In this document: positions 35,320-46,900 of the stretch, one piece after another
How the letters are laid out: each line of letters starts with the position of its first letter
Position numbering within the stretch: the stretch's first letter is position 1
Source of the DNA: Ancylostoma caninum
Lineage: Eukaryota > Nematoda > Chromadorea > Rhabditida > Ancylostomatidae
Length of the DNA: 64,000 bases
Assembly: GCA_037903475.1 (NCBI GenBank)
Contig: JBAJFG010000172.1
Coordinates: 1,054,001-1,118,000, forward strand
Direction: 5' to 3'
The notes under the pieces: model-generated
What the model was told of the DNA's origin: nothing
What the model saw: the letters and a program-made list of their open reading frames with translations, nothing else
The model's database searches: none
Translations under genes and position numbers: made by a program

Positions 35320-38300
35320 TAACTTTTTTGAACCTACTTTCTTCTTGAAAACGCTGATTTTTGATACGAATTGCTCAAAGCACTTTTTTGTTCAGGCCAG
35401 GTTTTGCGGAGGTTTATTACGTTGCTCATTGTGAACTCCAAATAAAGGTTTCATACGGTAAATGTGAAGAGCCATGGAGTGATTGCGAAAGTAAATACCG
35501 TAAGAGCAAGAATATTCTATTTGTGCAGGTATTACGAACTGCTCGCAAATTACAAAGCAACAGTCAACAAATCTCCGGGTTCCGATAGAATTGCACAGAA
35601 TCAAAAGCCATACCTAGGAACACTCGGTTCCCTGGCAATTCTTCTTAATAGTTGTTTTGAATACGTTAATTTTGTCCTTTTAACAGTGCTAGTAAATTGA
35701 ACACATCTCGTATTTCGCAAAGTCGAAAAGCAACTAGAGGATTAATTATCATGATCATAATGTATGATCTTCTTCTTCTTCAGCGTTTGTCCCGTTCGTT
35801 GGCGGGGTCCCTTTCCTGATCTTCTGACGCCACTTAGCTGTATCCTGCGCCAAGTCTGGGTGGGCGCCCACATTCTTCAGATCCGCATGCAGTGTGTCCA
35901 GCTACCGTTGCTTCGGCCGTCCTTTTGGTCGTTTTCCTGGTACCTCGAGATCAACACCTACTTTGCAGAGGTGTCTTTCTTGGCGCGCAATACGTGGCCG
36001 TACCATCTCAGGCGGGTTTCGCGGAGCTTGTCAGCAATCGTGGCGATGCCGAACCGCTCTCGGATCTTTTCATTGCGTATGCGGTCCATACGCGTGATAC
36101 CAGCCATCCATCGTAGCATCTTCATCTCCATCACACCCAGGCGGCGTTCCACTTCCTTGGTGGCCGGCCAGCATTCTGCACTACACAGTGCGACGGGTCT
36201 AACAAGTGCTCGATACACCTTCGACTTGAAGCGATCCGGGATCTTCTTGTCGCACAGCACTCCCGTCATTGAGCGCCACTTCAGCCATGCAGCGTTGATG
36301 CGACTGACGACTTCATGGGCTAGGTTGCCATCGGCTGAGACTGTTGAGCCGAGATACTTGAAGTAGTCGGTTTTCGGGAGGTCATTGCCATCAACCTGAA
36401 TAGTGGTGGGCTCATTCATATTGGTCGTCATATATTCAGTCTTCATGATCATAATTTATGATACTTATGGTTTTTCAAATATGAGAAAAAAGTAAGCAGA
36501 GACAAAGGGGCCATGCTCTCTCCGAGGTCGCCCTCAGGCAGCGGAAAGCCATTTCTTTGGTCATTTCTGTTTTGAACACACTTTTCGAGATGATTTCCTG
36601 TATAATGCTTTTATGGGAAATTGGGACAAAACACTCCGTTTCAGTATGCGCGAAAAATAATGTATACAGATATCTTTAGTTCATTAGACAATATTTTCAT
36701 TCATTTGCTTATTTGATATTGACTCGTTTGCTACAATGTGCAACAAGGGAAAGATGAAGAGACAGAAAAGGAAAGTAGTGGAACTCTAAAAATGGAATAA
36801 GATTAGGAATATGAACGTTAAAGACTGTGGCGATTGCAAGTATTTTCTTCCTCTACAGCTTTATAATTCAAATTTTCGACCGTATCCTAAATTACAATAC
36901 AAGGAATATTCACGCAAATTTTCTCTATGTAATTTTTTTCACGACATTAAGAATTTGAGATCAGATACGAGATGCTTTGAGATGCAGTCATCGCAGAAGT
37001 GGAACACTTTGAGGTAGTAGTTATCCCACTGCTGTAACAGAATTAGGCATGGAGAATTCGAATGAGCGACAAGGTACTCTGAATATGGCGAAGACTTCTC
37101 TTCTTATAACTCGATTGAAAGTGATGTAAATGAATCCGTGCAGACCTACAAAAAAAAACAACATTGCATTGCGATTTCATAGGGGAGGTGGAGAAAATTT
37201 CAAATCAGTGGTTTTAGCATAAAATTATAAGTTATATTAGGAGCACTCTTCAGTACATCAGTGATATCCCGTTTTAATCACTACAGTATGTCGCCGAAAC
37301 CAGCCGAAGAGCCAAGGCGATGAGATTCTCACTGACTTTCAATGCAGCTGTTCACTGAGAACTTTTATTCGGTCGACGTTCTGACTTTATAACGTTTCTG
37401 GAGGACTGCAAGTGTTTCAAGGTGTTCTCAATTCACGTGCTTACCCTCTCAACACTTTCTGTCCCAGTGCATTCAATTTGTGAAGACAAATAACATAGTT
37501 TTCCAAGGCCAGTTAACGTTTGATGTTGTTAAGGATATTAATCACAGTTATTTACATGTTGGTTAGGGTGACATTGACACTGCTTGATGATGATGCTAAA
37601 CCTTACGGAAAATGAAGAGCAAGTGCCGTGACTCGCAGCCAAATCGTCCTTTTCTACTGGCGCTCCAGACAACTCCATCTGTACTTTGGACTCACTTTCC
37701 AGGCAAACGGTACTTTCCCACGCGTCGTTATCGCTTATGGTAACTCTCACATGACGCTGAGTGTGAGTGACTTTCCTAGGCGCTTTGTTATAAATACCGT
37801 CAACTCGTTCAAATGGCCTCTAAATTTCCTCTTTTCACTTTTGCTTAAACGACGATGCCTCTCTGATGATCCGCGACCGTATAGCCGATGGTTCGAGATG
37901 CTGACGCTCTGGAAGTCCTGCTGTCAGCCGAAGCCGTTTTAATCTGGACTGTAAAGCCATTTACAATTCCACTATTGCCGAGGAGCGTGACCATGCCGTT
38001 TATTAACTTGTCTAGCTATATTTCTTGTGATTTGATGTATTGTGTTGAACCTATGCACTTTTTTCACGTTGAGGAGATGAATTGATTATGCTATGGGAGT
38101 GTCCGAAGCAGACGGGCAGATTTAATGTAAAGGAAGGAAAAGTGGAAAACTTGCTGGAGGAACCGCAGTAGGTGAGTGAACGCTTGTCCGCAACCCCTCG
38201 CTCGCACCGTTTGTTTGGGTAGTAGGCCTCTTACACTTGGCCTGCTGGCTCGCGAGTAAAATCCACTGGCATCATCTTGCGCGTGGCCACTCCAAATTGA

Positions 38301-38586
38301 ACACCAGCGCACCTTATCGTCAGTTCACCAACACCTTGCGCAGCACACCTATTGATGGATCCTATCGTGCCTGTGCCATGTAGGTAGATCCGCTGCTTGT
38401 CATCATTTCTACCCATGAATGCCGGCATACCGATCCTAGGTTGGCAGAGCAATTTCTCAAGTAAATTTCAAAAGATTGCCTATGTACCATGTGAATCTTA
38501 CATGTCCCAATCTATCCGCCAGTGCTCCTAGTACCAGATACATTCAGACCAGAACAATGAGCGAGAAAAACAGGAGATTTTCTCAC
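35320..38586. other. Spacer after the M13 array
   Basis: AATAAA at 35441-35446 is the likely poly(A) signal of gene 2. The truncated retroelement at 35769-36442 follows. From about 36450 to 38586 I find no recognisable gene. Open minus-strand stretches near 37800-38000 and 38231-38452 are unassigned; the latter could in principle be a terminal exon of the neighbouring receptor gene but does not resemble its seventh helix. Confidence 0.5.
35769..36442 (-). mobile_element. 5'-truncated RTE-like non-LTR retrotransposon remnant
   Basis: The minus strand encodes the C-terminal end of an endonuclease/reverse transcriptase, with landmarks YLGSTVSADG, CSAECWP and MLRWMAGITRMDRIRNE typical of RTE/BovB-like ORFs. 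After 35958 the frame is broken, yet continuing similarity (EVPGKRPKGRPKQR followed by a stop) is visible. It ends in a GAA-type 3' tail. Near-identical 20-bp sequences TCATGATCATAATGTATGAT (35749-35768) and the same with one change (36443-36462) flank it as target-site duplications. It is inactive. Confidence 0.8.
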
Positions 38587-41463
38587 CGTGACTAAGCTGC
38601 CACACAACATTTGCCATGATAACGACACTGCGCGAGGCAGGGAAGAACTCCACGTAAATGTAAAGGGATGCAGCAACCGCAGTTGTTGAACAAATGAGGA
38701 TAGCTTGGAGAAAAAGCTGAAAAAATATAAGGTAGTGGTAGTGAGGAATTCGCGTTGACATTTCGAAGCACCTCGGGCAAAACAATCAACATTTAGCAAA
38801 AGAACTTTAACGGTTCTAGATTCCAAAAGGTTACCTGGACTTGCACTCGGTCAAGTCCTTCTTTTACGAAATGATCCATCTGAAATACATAGCAGCAAAG
38901 AACTGTGTACGCAGCGAGTAGTACCACCAGAATAGTAACATTATGTATAGGAAGGAAGAGTGATGGATAGTGGGAGATTTCCTAAAAAGACCACGGAGAT
39001 TGAGCTTTTCTTTCCTTGCCGGTAACTTGTTCTTATGCGCTATGGCCTCTTGATTTTCATAAAATGTTATGTGACGAAGTACCCATTCCAAATCATCGCT
39101 TATCATAGGTGAGCCGATAAATGCTGAAATAACCGTATTGTACGGTATAGGTCTCGTTATAAAAGGTCTCATCAGCATGTAAAATATGGAAACAAGCATC
39201 CATGAGTATAACAGCTTTCCTTAATATGGTTTAAGTAAACTAACAGGCACATCATTGCTTTAGAAAAAAAGTAATACATGACATACCTCGGAAAAGAAAG
39301 CGTAACCTTCGTGTTGACGGGATCATCTCCACAATTCTGTTGAGAGCCAGTACAACACAGTTGAAGCTCGCTCCACACCACACACCTACAAACGGATTTG
39401 TCCACTTCTTAATTTGTTTATTTACTTGTTTATTTATATTATTTATTTACTTATTCATTTATTCACTAATTTATCTATTTATTTATTTACGTATTTATCA
39501 TGCTGTTGTAGGACCTTGATAGTTTTGTGTTTGAGGTGATCTAGAATGTACGATCTCCAATTGATCTGTTCTAATCTATTCTGAAATGTTCTGAAATTTT
39601 ACCTTTTGGTATATGAAGCCCATCACTTTCGCTGTATGTATTCGCATTCATACGCATCGCTTTGTATTCACTTGCTTATGCTACTGTTCTGTTTCTCGTC
39701 CAATTTCCCACTTGTACTTTTCATATAATGCTTCCAGCAGTAAATGAAAAACGAAGGAAGAAAAGAACGCATTTCTCGTAAACTTCTGTCAGGTTGTTGC
39801 GAAAATGATTGCCGTTTTGCGGTATGTTCAACTAAACTTTTCTCTTCTGTCCAATTTGCGCAACTTCAGCCCAGTTTTAATGATCTTGTTGTAGAGCTTT
39901 TCTTCCTCTGATAAGCTAAACTGATTAAAAAAATGGTGTATGAGCCGAGTTATAGGTCCAAAACTACGAGTCCGCCCACGCACGCGGGGATCGAGAAGCT
40001 GCCACGTTTGCCAGCGCTCCACGTCATCATCCCTGATCTGCGTATCACGTTTCATCGTTATCTTCATGGTATTGACCAATGATTTGGCTGTGACGTGGAC
40101 GACGTGGCAGCCAACAGCATCCGCCCCAGCCGCGCCGCCTCTCCATCCCCGCGTGCGTGGGCGGACTCGTCGTTTCGGACAGACTATACAACACTTTGAA
40201 CTGAAGGGCCCATTTCGGCAACTAATTTCGCAACAACCTAATACTTCTAATTCTGCCGTATAGACGTGTTTTTTTTTGTTTACGATATGTTGACATGAAG
40301 TTTTCCTAGCTGGTCACAGTAACGATAATAATGCAAGGACGACTTACTCCAAACAAGATGTCCAGCAATCCAGTTGATAAGCACCGTAGAACAGAAAACT
40401 GCCCCTGTCTGAAAAACGAAAACTTCAGCTACGTAACTCATAGGCACAATGCTACATTTAACACAGGGACCATAATATCAATAATGTGGTGGTCATGACT
40501 TACGAAATGAAAGTAGGCTGCGATGAATGAGCCAACTCCTATATCACAAATGTCAACGATTCCATTGAAAAACATGAGACGGTAGCAAGAAATCTTGAGC
40601 AAACCACTTCGTAGCATACCAATTAGGCACAAAATGTAGAGCACCTAAAAATGTGTTTCACCTAAAGCCTTCAACGAACTTGTTTCTTTATGCAGCTCTC
40701 GAGCAACCAGTATTGTTTTGTTAGATAATCCAGAAAGCTGTGAGATTAACCCATATTAAGATGAATTACGGAAACAGAACACCACGAAGTATCTAGGAAG
40801 TCATGATGGAGATAACCGAATCGGCTGTCATTGATGGAACAGTGTTAAAGTAAATCACCATGTTCCTTCTACTTTCACTCTTCAGATTTATTTTTAGCGC
40901 ACCGTTTTGTCTTAATCATCTTCTTTGGAGGCCTAAAAGTGGTTCATGGTTTTCATCTGTGTTCTAAACAGGCAAACGTCTGATCTAACTCTACTAGTTC
41001 TCGGCCTTCTCCCAAGCTTGTTACCAAGAAAAACAACAAAGGAAAAACATCTTCGAAGTGTAATCACCTCAAGGCTCATTTGATAATGGATTATGATTCT
41101 ATGGAAATGCTTTTTTTTCTGGCTTGCCGAGGAATTCATAGCTGACGTCGTTTTAGCCGTTTGCAAAAGTTTTCCTTTTCTTCTGGTAGTTGTCTTTTTT
41201 TCTTTTCTCAAGCAGTTTTCACAGCTTTCAACACTACTGATTTTTTTAGATGTCTAACTGAAGAATTAACATGTGCACCCTGTAAATAAGCAAACAAATA
41301 ACTATAATGGGCGCACCACGAAAATCGTTCCAGATGCCAAGAAATACGTCCCTTGAACGAGGTTCACTGATCCACGGCTTAGCCATTCAGTACGCGATCG
41401 TGAGCTGCAGTTATAGTCATTTTCGTCTATGTTCCAAGGAAGATTGGGGTAGAACACGTGCAT
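38587..41463 (-). CDS. Srt-family nematode chemoreceptor (seven-transmembrane GPCR), 3' end unresolved
   Basis: Exons on the minus strand: 41463-41317 (ATG at 41463), 40644-40504, 40408-40348, 39385-39287, 39219-39083, 38981-38835, 38716-38587. Phases agree and give 287 residues. Diagnostic motifs are YNCS with EW near the N-terminus, the first helix leading into VLYILCLIG, SCYRLMFFNGIVDI, GAVFCS, WCGASFNCVVLALNR and, late, QAILIC and WQLSHG. These match the pattern of Caenorhabditis Srt serpentine receptors, which act in chemosensory cilia. Family members are usually about 320-340 residues; the segment expected after SHG (seventh helix) was not found. Either an exon is missed or the gene is truncated. 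The acceptor at 39220 is AAG, weaker than the others. Confidence 0.82.
39957..40180. repeat. Palindrome in receptor intron
   Basis: The arms share ACGAGTCCGCCCACGCACGC and its complement at the two ends, with a further inverted pair (GCTGCCACGT/ACGTGGCAGC) inside. It is a MITE-like hairpin of about 224 bp inside the 39386-40347 intron. The ORFs here on both strands are mirror artefacts. Confidence 0.6.
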
Positions 41464-43981
41464 TTGCGATAACTGGCACTGAGGAACGGAAGACGGTGTT
41501 CGCTGCCTGCCTAGAACAAGTTGAAAAGAAGACGAGCAGGAAATGTAACAACAAATGCAACGTCAAAGCTTCTTCAAGTAGCCTAATTGGCGCATAGCCT
41601 TCTCCGTTGATTACTATAATTTCGTCTCTAGACTGTTTTGCTGTAAAATCCAACTGTTGACAAACAGATAGGAAGTGAATGTCTACGCATTGCCTTCTCG
41701 GACCTTCCTTGTAGGAAAATGGGTGAGAATTACGAGAAACCTCCAGCCAAACCTCTCTTAGATCTCATTTGGCAAAGGGAGACGAAATTTCTGGTCTGAG
41801 GCGGTATTAATTGAAACAGAATGACCATGAAGTTTCAGCAACAGTACTCGATTTTTGTCTGAGGAATAGGTTGAAATGGTTTCAGAAGGGACACCTCTAT
41901 CATGACATCTGAATGGGAGTAGCGAAATGGCAAGAGACGCGCTGTTGCCTGCACGGTCGATGCTTCGGTCCCCGCCCCTGGTCAGTCAAACCAGCCACCC
42001 ATCCTAGGTCGACATACTGATGTCCAAGGAGTCTTTCAGGATGAAGCACAGGCATGAAACATTGGTTCTCCGCGCATATCATCGTATAGGGCATACGAGG
42101 GCGGTTTGAAAAGTTTCCGGAATGACAATGAAAACAAAACAAATCTGATCCAATCAATATTTTTTCATGCCTCATTCCCCTCGAAGCTCAACACACCTGT
42201 TCTGGTCTGTTTTTCATTTTTCATTCTCTATCTAGAATAAATTTCTTTGTAGCACTTATGTGACCATTGTACCCCAAGCGGCCAGTGAATCTCGTTCGCG
42301 TAACCTACCTTTAATGTGTTAAGCTCACAAATAAATTGTGTGCCCATAAAATATGTGAGATTTAATTTGGGAATGTGTAGGGCTCAGCTGTCAAAATCAG
42401 CCACCAGAAAATCGGAGTCATTGATGATCTTCTGAGGAAGGTCATGGTGATCGAGACAGTGGGGACTTCGATCAGCTGGGTGTATCTGAAAATGCGTCTT
42501 CACCAAAAAGGAGTCAGTGGACGCTCGACTGGCTACAACGATGAAGTCGAACCGTGAGCAAAAAGTCCTATGGAGGGCTTCATTGCAAAACGACGAGATC
42601 GCCGTCTGTGTCTCGCGCGCCGCACACTCTTTCGTTTCCTGTGTTCTCGTCGTATCATACTGGCAGCAAGTTCAGCGTGACGGTGAGCTCATAATTCGAT
42701 TTCGAACTGAGAGTTTACCCCGTAAGCATGGTCCTCGTTTCGTTATAGTATTCAGGCATCATACTTGGAGAACCATGTTCGTTCCAATGAAGCTTACATT
42801 ACCCTCCCGCAGTTCCCCGTAAGCTGGGAGTTACCTGCCAGTTAACGTTCATCGTTAACTAACATTTTCAGTAGGTTTACTACTACCCCAGATAAATACA
42901 TTGCATCGGAGTGCTATCCCTGCCGCGAGTTTCATGGATGGCGATCGATGGATACCGGAACAAAGGAAAGCACTAAACCACATGTACAAACTTTTCGTTT
43001 TCTCAAAAGAGATAAGAGAATTTTCTAGAACATTACTATCAGTTGGGGAATCAGCTAGCGAATAAAAATAGCCTCTCCGTAAATAGCCGCAGAAAATTTG
43101 AGGGAATGATGTACTTCTTATCACGAAAAAAGTTTACTGTTTAGATTATTTCCACGGGATAGAAGTTTTGCCTGATAACAATCAACATTGATTTGAAGAG
43201 AATCTATGGTGGTTTTACGCCGTTATGATTGATGATTCTGTCCGGTGCAGCCAGCCGCAACAAGCATTACCACGCTTGTTCTTAAACGAACGGCCTTGGC
43301 CTGGGTCAGCTGGTCGTTTCATCCTTGCTTTACTAATGGTATGGATTTTTCACATGCACATCCTCCTTGTTCATTTCACGTTCTTGCTCCGATTCTATTT
43401 TTGGTTCCTATTACATTCCCTTTCTAAGCTGTTAGTTTTTAGTGCTCCCCCTTGAACCCCTTCATCTTTTCCTCAACTATCACACGTTTATTATACTTGT
43501 GAGCAGTAGTTCCAGAAATGAAATGGGATAATGTCGATGGAAACAATTTCTCTTTCGCGAAAAAGAGTGAAGAAACAAGCCAACCTCTCTTCTGTTTTGG
43601 AGTTCCTTCCATTATTTTGGAAATTCGCCTCCTTTTTCAAGGCCTACTCCCACTAATCTTTGAAGCATTAGATTATGACTATAAATGAATACAAGAATTG
43701 GAGCATGAATTTCGTCAAGAATAGATTTGAAAATTTTCCAAAAAGAGGGTTTAAGGAGATTTTGAATGAAATTCAAGGGAAAGCGAAAAGTGTCAGAATT
43801 AATGAAGAGGAGATCGGAGCCGCTATTTGAATGAGACTTCTTGATTTCTTGTCAGTTCAAAATACTCTACACCATGATTGATCTGAGAGCACATTCTTGA
43901 AAGAAAGTTGTCTACACGGATAAAAAATGCTAATGCCTAGGACCGAGCTGCGCTACTGACCAAAGGTTACTTCGGAATTTG
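41464..43981. other. Intergenic region between receptor and glucocerebrosidase genes
   Basis: The divergent arrangement means this 2.5 kb likely holds both promoters. No gene was recognised. A sequence at about 42094-42165 beginning ACGAGGGCGGTTTGAAAAG resembles transposon termini but has no visible partner. Confidence 0.45.
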
Positions 43982-46900
43982 ATGGGATTTCTTCGGCTAC
44001 AAGCACTGGTACTAACCCTTCTGAGTACTGAATTGGCTTCAGGTGCGATTTTACGCTTTTCTATACTCCATAAAACAATTAAATTAATGAAAGAAATTAC
44101 GAAGAAATTGACAAAAGAAAAACAAATCCATTAGTACTGCAGGGTGACCAACAGCTTCTTCGCTTCTTCTGCAGAAAATGGGTTCGCCATCAAGTATTTC
44201 AGTGCATGAAAAGTAAAGAAGTGTAGGAGCATTCAATGGTAGAGGCCCATAGCAGCCGCATCATCGCATGTTACATGGCACTTTTATTGTCTGCGCATCC
44301 ACACAATTGAGTAACATCACTTATACTCGTTCGATACTTGTATATTATGATACTTATGTACTGTTCTGAACTGTCTATACAGATTGTGAGGCATATGCGC
44401 AACCACTGGAGTTCCTGTAAATGTATAAATTAACGCACTGTACATACATATAACACTGCGCATTCAGGGCAGTACATCTACCGACCATGTGCGGCTCGCA
44501 GTCTCGGAAAGAACCAAGTGATATGCGTATGCAATACAACCTACTGCGACAATGTGGAGTCAGTGGGTGATCTCCGATCCGGACAAGCCGTCCTGTACTA
44601 CTCGAACGAGGCTGGGCGACGCCTTGAAAAGTCGAACTTAGAACAAAATGTCAACAAAACAGGTAAAAAACAGCTGATCCTGAGAAGAAATTCATTCTAA
44701 ACTGCCGCCACTTCTTCCAGGAAGAAATCTCATCCTCACGCTCGACTCCAGAACCAAATTTCAAAGAATTCTCGGATTCGGGGGAGCGTTCACTGATTCG
44801 GCTGGCATAAATCTACATTCACTGCCGAAATCCATGCAAGATAGTATGCTAGAGGGCTACTACGGGCTCAGCGGTAAGAGCACCTCGTGGAATGATATCG
44901 GCACCTTGTACACTGTAGAAATTCAGGCCTGCAGTACACATTTGGACGGGTGCCAATAGCAAGCTGTGATTTTTCAACACATGAGTACAGCTATGCGGAT
45001 AATCCAGACGATTTCGAACTTGCCAATTTCTCGCTGACCATCGAGGATTACCAGTACAAGGTAAACTTCTGCAACTCTTCAACCGAAATAGCTGGTTTGT
45101 GGAAAAAGAAGTAATCATTCAGAAAGCTTATCAAATTTCCACAAAACGAATTGTAATGTAAGTGGCTCAACTAAAATTTTCTAAATAATTCCTACATCTA
45201 CAGCCTTTCTTCAAAAAATTCTGTACTCATCTCAAATTCCTCTGCATTCTACATTGTACAGTCGGGTTCTGCAGCCACTGCAAATGGGCGCCGGCGGGCG
45301 CCGGCCGCCGCCAGCCTCCGGCGCCCCGGTATTAATGAGCAATGAAGGCTATAAAGCAGGGGACCATCTTCACAACTTTCACGTTTTTTTTCATTTTTGT
45401 GATTTTCATGGCGAAAGATTTCTGAATACACAATAAGCGAAGCCAACTCTTCCATTTTCTGCTATAGTACACTGCTTCGCTAATACAAAAATGGCCGTTA
45501 TTCTTCTATAGATGGACACAGTACTTCAGTTATCCCATCTGAATAATAAAGCTCATCCAATTCGGGATCCTCAGAAATAATTGAAATCCGTATAAATTGT
45601 TCCATATCCATTGCGAAGTAGTTCTACCGCTGTCATTTATCATTTATCTTTCTTTTAGACCTTTACGGCGGAGTTACTCTCTCCCGGTTTCCCTCAACTT
45701 TGAAAAAGTGGTTTTTCACTATTACTTGCACTATTACTATTATTTACACTTACATTTATCGTAGTTTATCTTCGAAATTCATGCAAAACGTTGCCGTATG
45801 CCTTCCTGGACTACCCGAAGGAGATCACGGGGGACGTTCCAAGCAGTGAACCCCAAACACTGCGATACTTAACTCTGGATCTCCAACGGAGTGGAACCAG
45901 CGATAGGGACAGATTGCAATCTGCCACTCAAACCACTGAGCCATCCGGGCTACTTTTTATGCTGGAGTTTGTTAGATAACTGCAGCAGCCGTGGGAAGCA
46001 TACTATATGTATTTGCAAAACGGGGGCACAGGGCAGGATTCGATCCCCTGACCACCACAACGTCGATCATTCGCTCAACCCACTGAGCTACGCGCGCACG
46101 CGAAGCAACATCCAAATGGTGTCCACTATTACTTAGACTTACACTTATCGTAGTTTATCTTAGAAATTTAGGTGAAAAGGGAGTTGGGTGGGGCCACTCC
46201 TGTGAAGCCTAAGCCTAAGCCTTAAACCCATTCTTAAGCATAGGGTTAGGCTTATCTACCCTGTTTACTATGGACTAAAATTGTATTTATCTTCGCTTTC
46301 TCCCAAGCTCGAGTGATTTATAGCTCATTAATGCCGGGGCGCCGGAGGGTGGCGGCGGCCTGCGCCCGCCGCCGCCCATTTGCAGTGGCTGCCGGACCGG
46401 ACTGTACGTCATACACTATTTCAGCATAATATATTATCGGAAAAATTGCATGTTCTTACACTTGTTTCCTTTTTTGCACATTCGCATTGAAATTGAAATT
46501 GTTCTCAAGTTTTTAACGAAGCTACGATGAAAGTGGATCTGAAATTCAATTTTTGCAGATTCCCTACATCATCCAAGCGCAGAAGCTGTCACAAAACAAA
46601 ACAAAGTTTTTCGCATCACCATGGAGCGCTCCAGGTTTGTCTATTCCTCGAAATTTCCAAAATTTCGAAATCCACCTTTTCTTCCTCAACTTTGGGTGAA
46701 TATGTCATTTATTTATTATAGTTGGTTCGAGGACAGAAATGTTTCATCACTGTCAGCACACCTTATTTTATTTACTTTGTTACTGTGTACGATTAGTATT
46801 ATATAATATATTCTATCATGACTGGTGCATTACCTATAGGTTTTCACACTTAGTTATATCCATAATGATCGTCAAAAATATTCATTATTAACATGTTAAC

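Larger units (their letters stand above)
45061..46558 (+). other. 1.5-kb intron 4 of glucocerebrosidase copy 1
   Basis: Nearly filled by the TA-flanked element at 45259-46404, which itself contains the tRNA-like cassette. No coding exon was recognised. Confidence 0.65.

Noticed and set aside
35892..36366. Plus-strand ORF of 200 codons over the retroelement
   Set aside because: Antisense shadow of the minus-strand reverse-transcriptase fragment.
37850..38005. Minus-strand open stretch (GMVTLLGNSGIVNGFTVQIK)
   Set aside because: Reads like protein but has no recognisable family or consistent splice partners, and ends shortly in a stop.
38231..38452. Minus-strand 73-codon ORF with GMPAFMGRNDDKQ and YLHGTG
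   Set aside because: No family I can name with confidence, no start context and no joining exon in phase with the neighbouring receptor; left unassigned.
42090..42180. Solo transposon terminus beginning ACGAGGGCGG
   Set aside because: No matching inverted end or transposase found nearby; not strong enough for its own feature.
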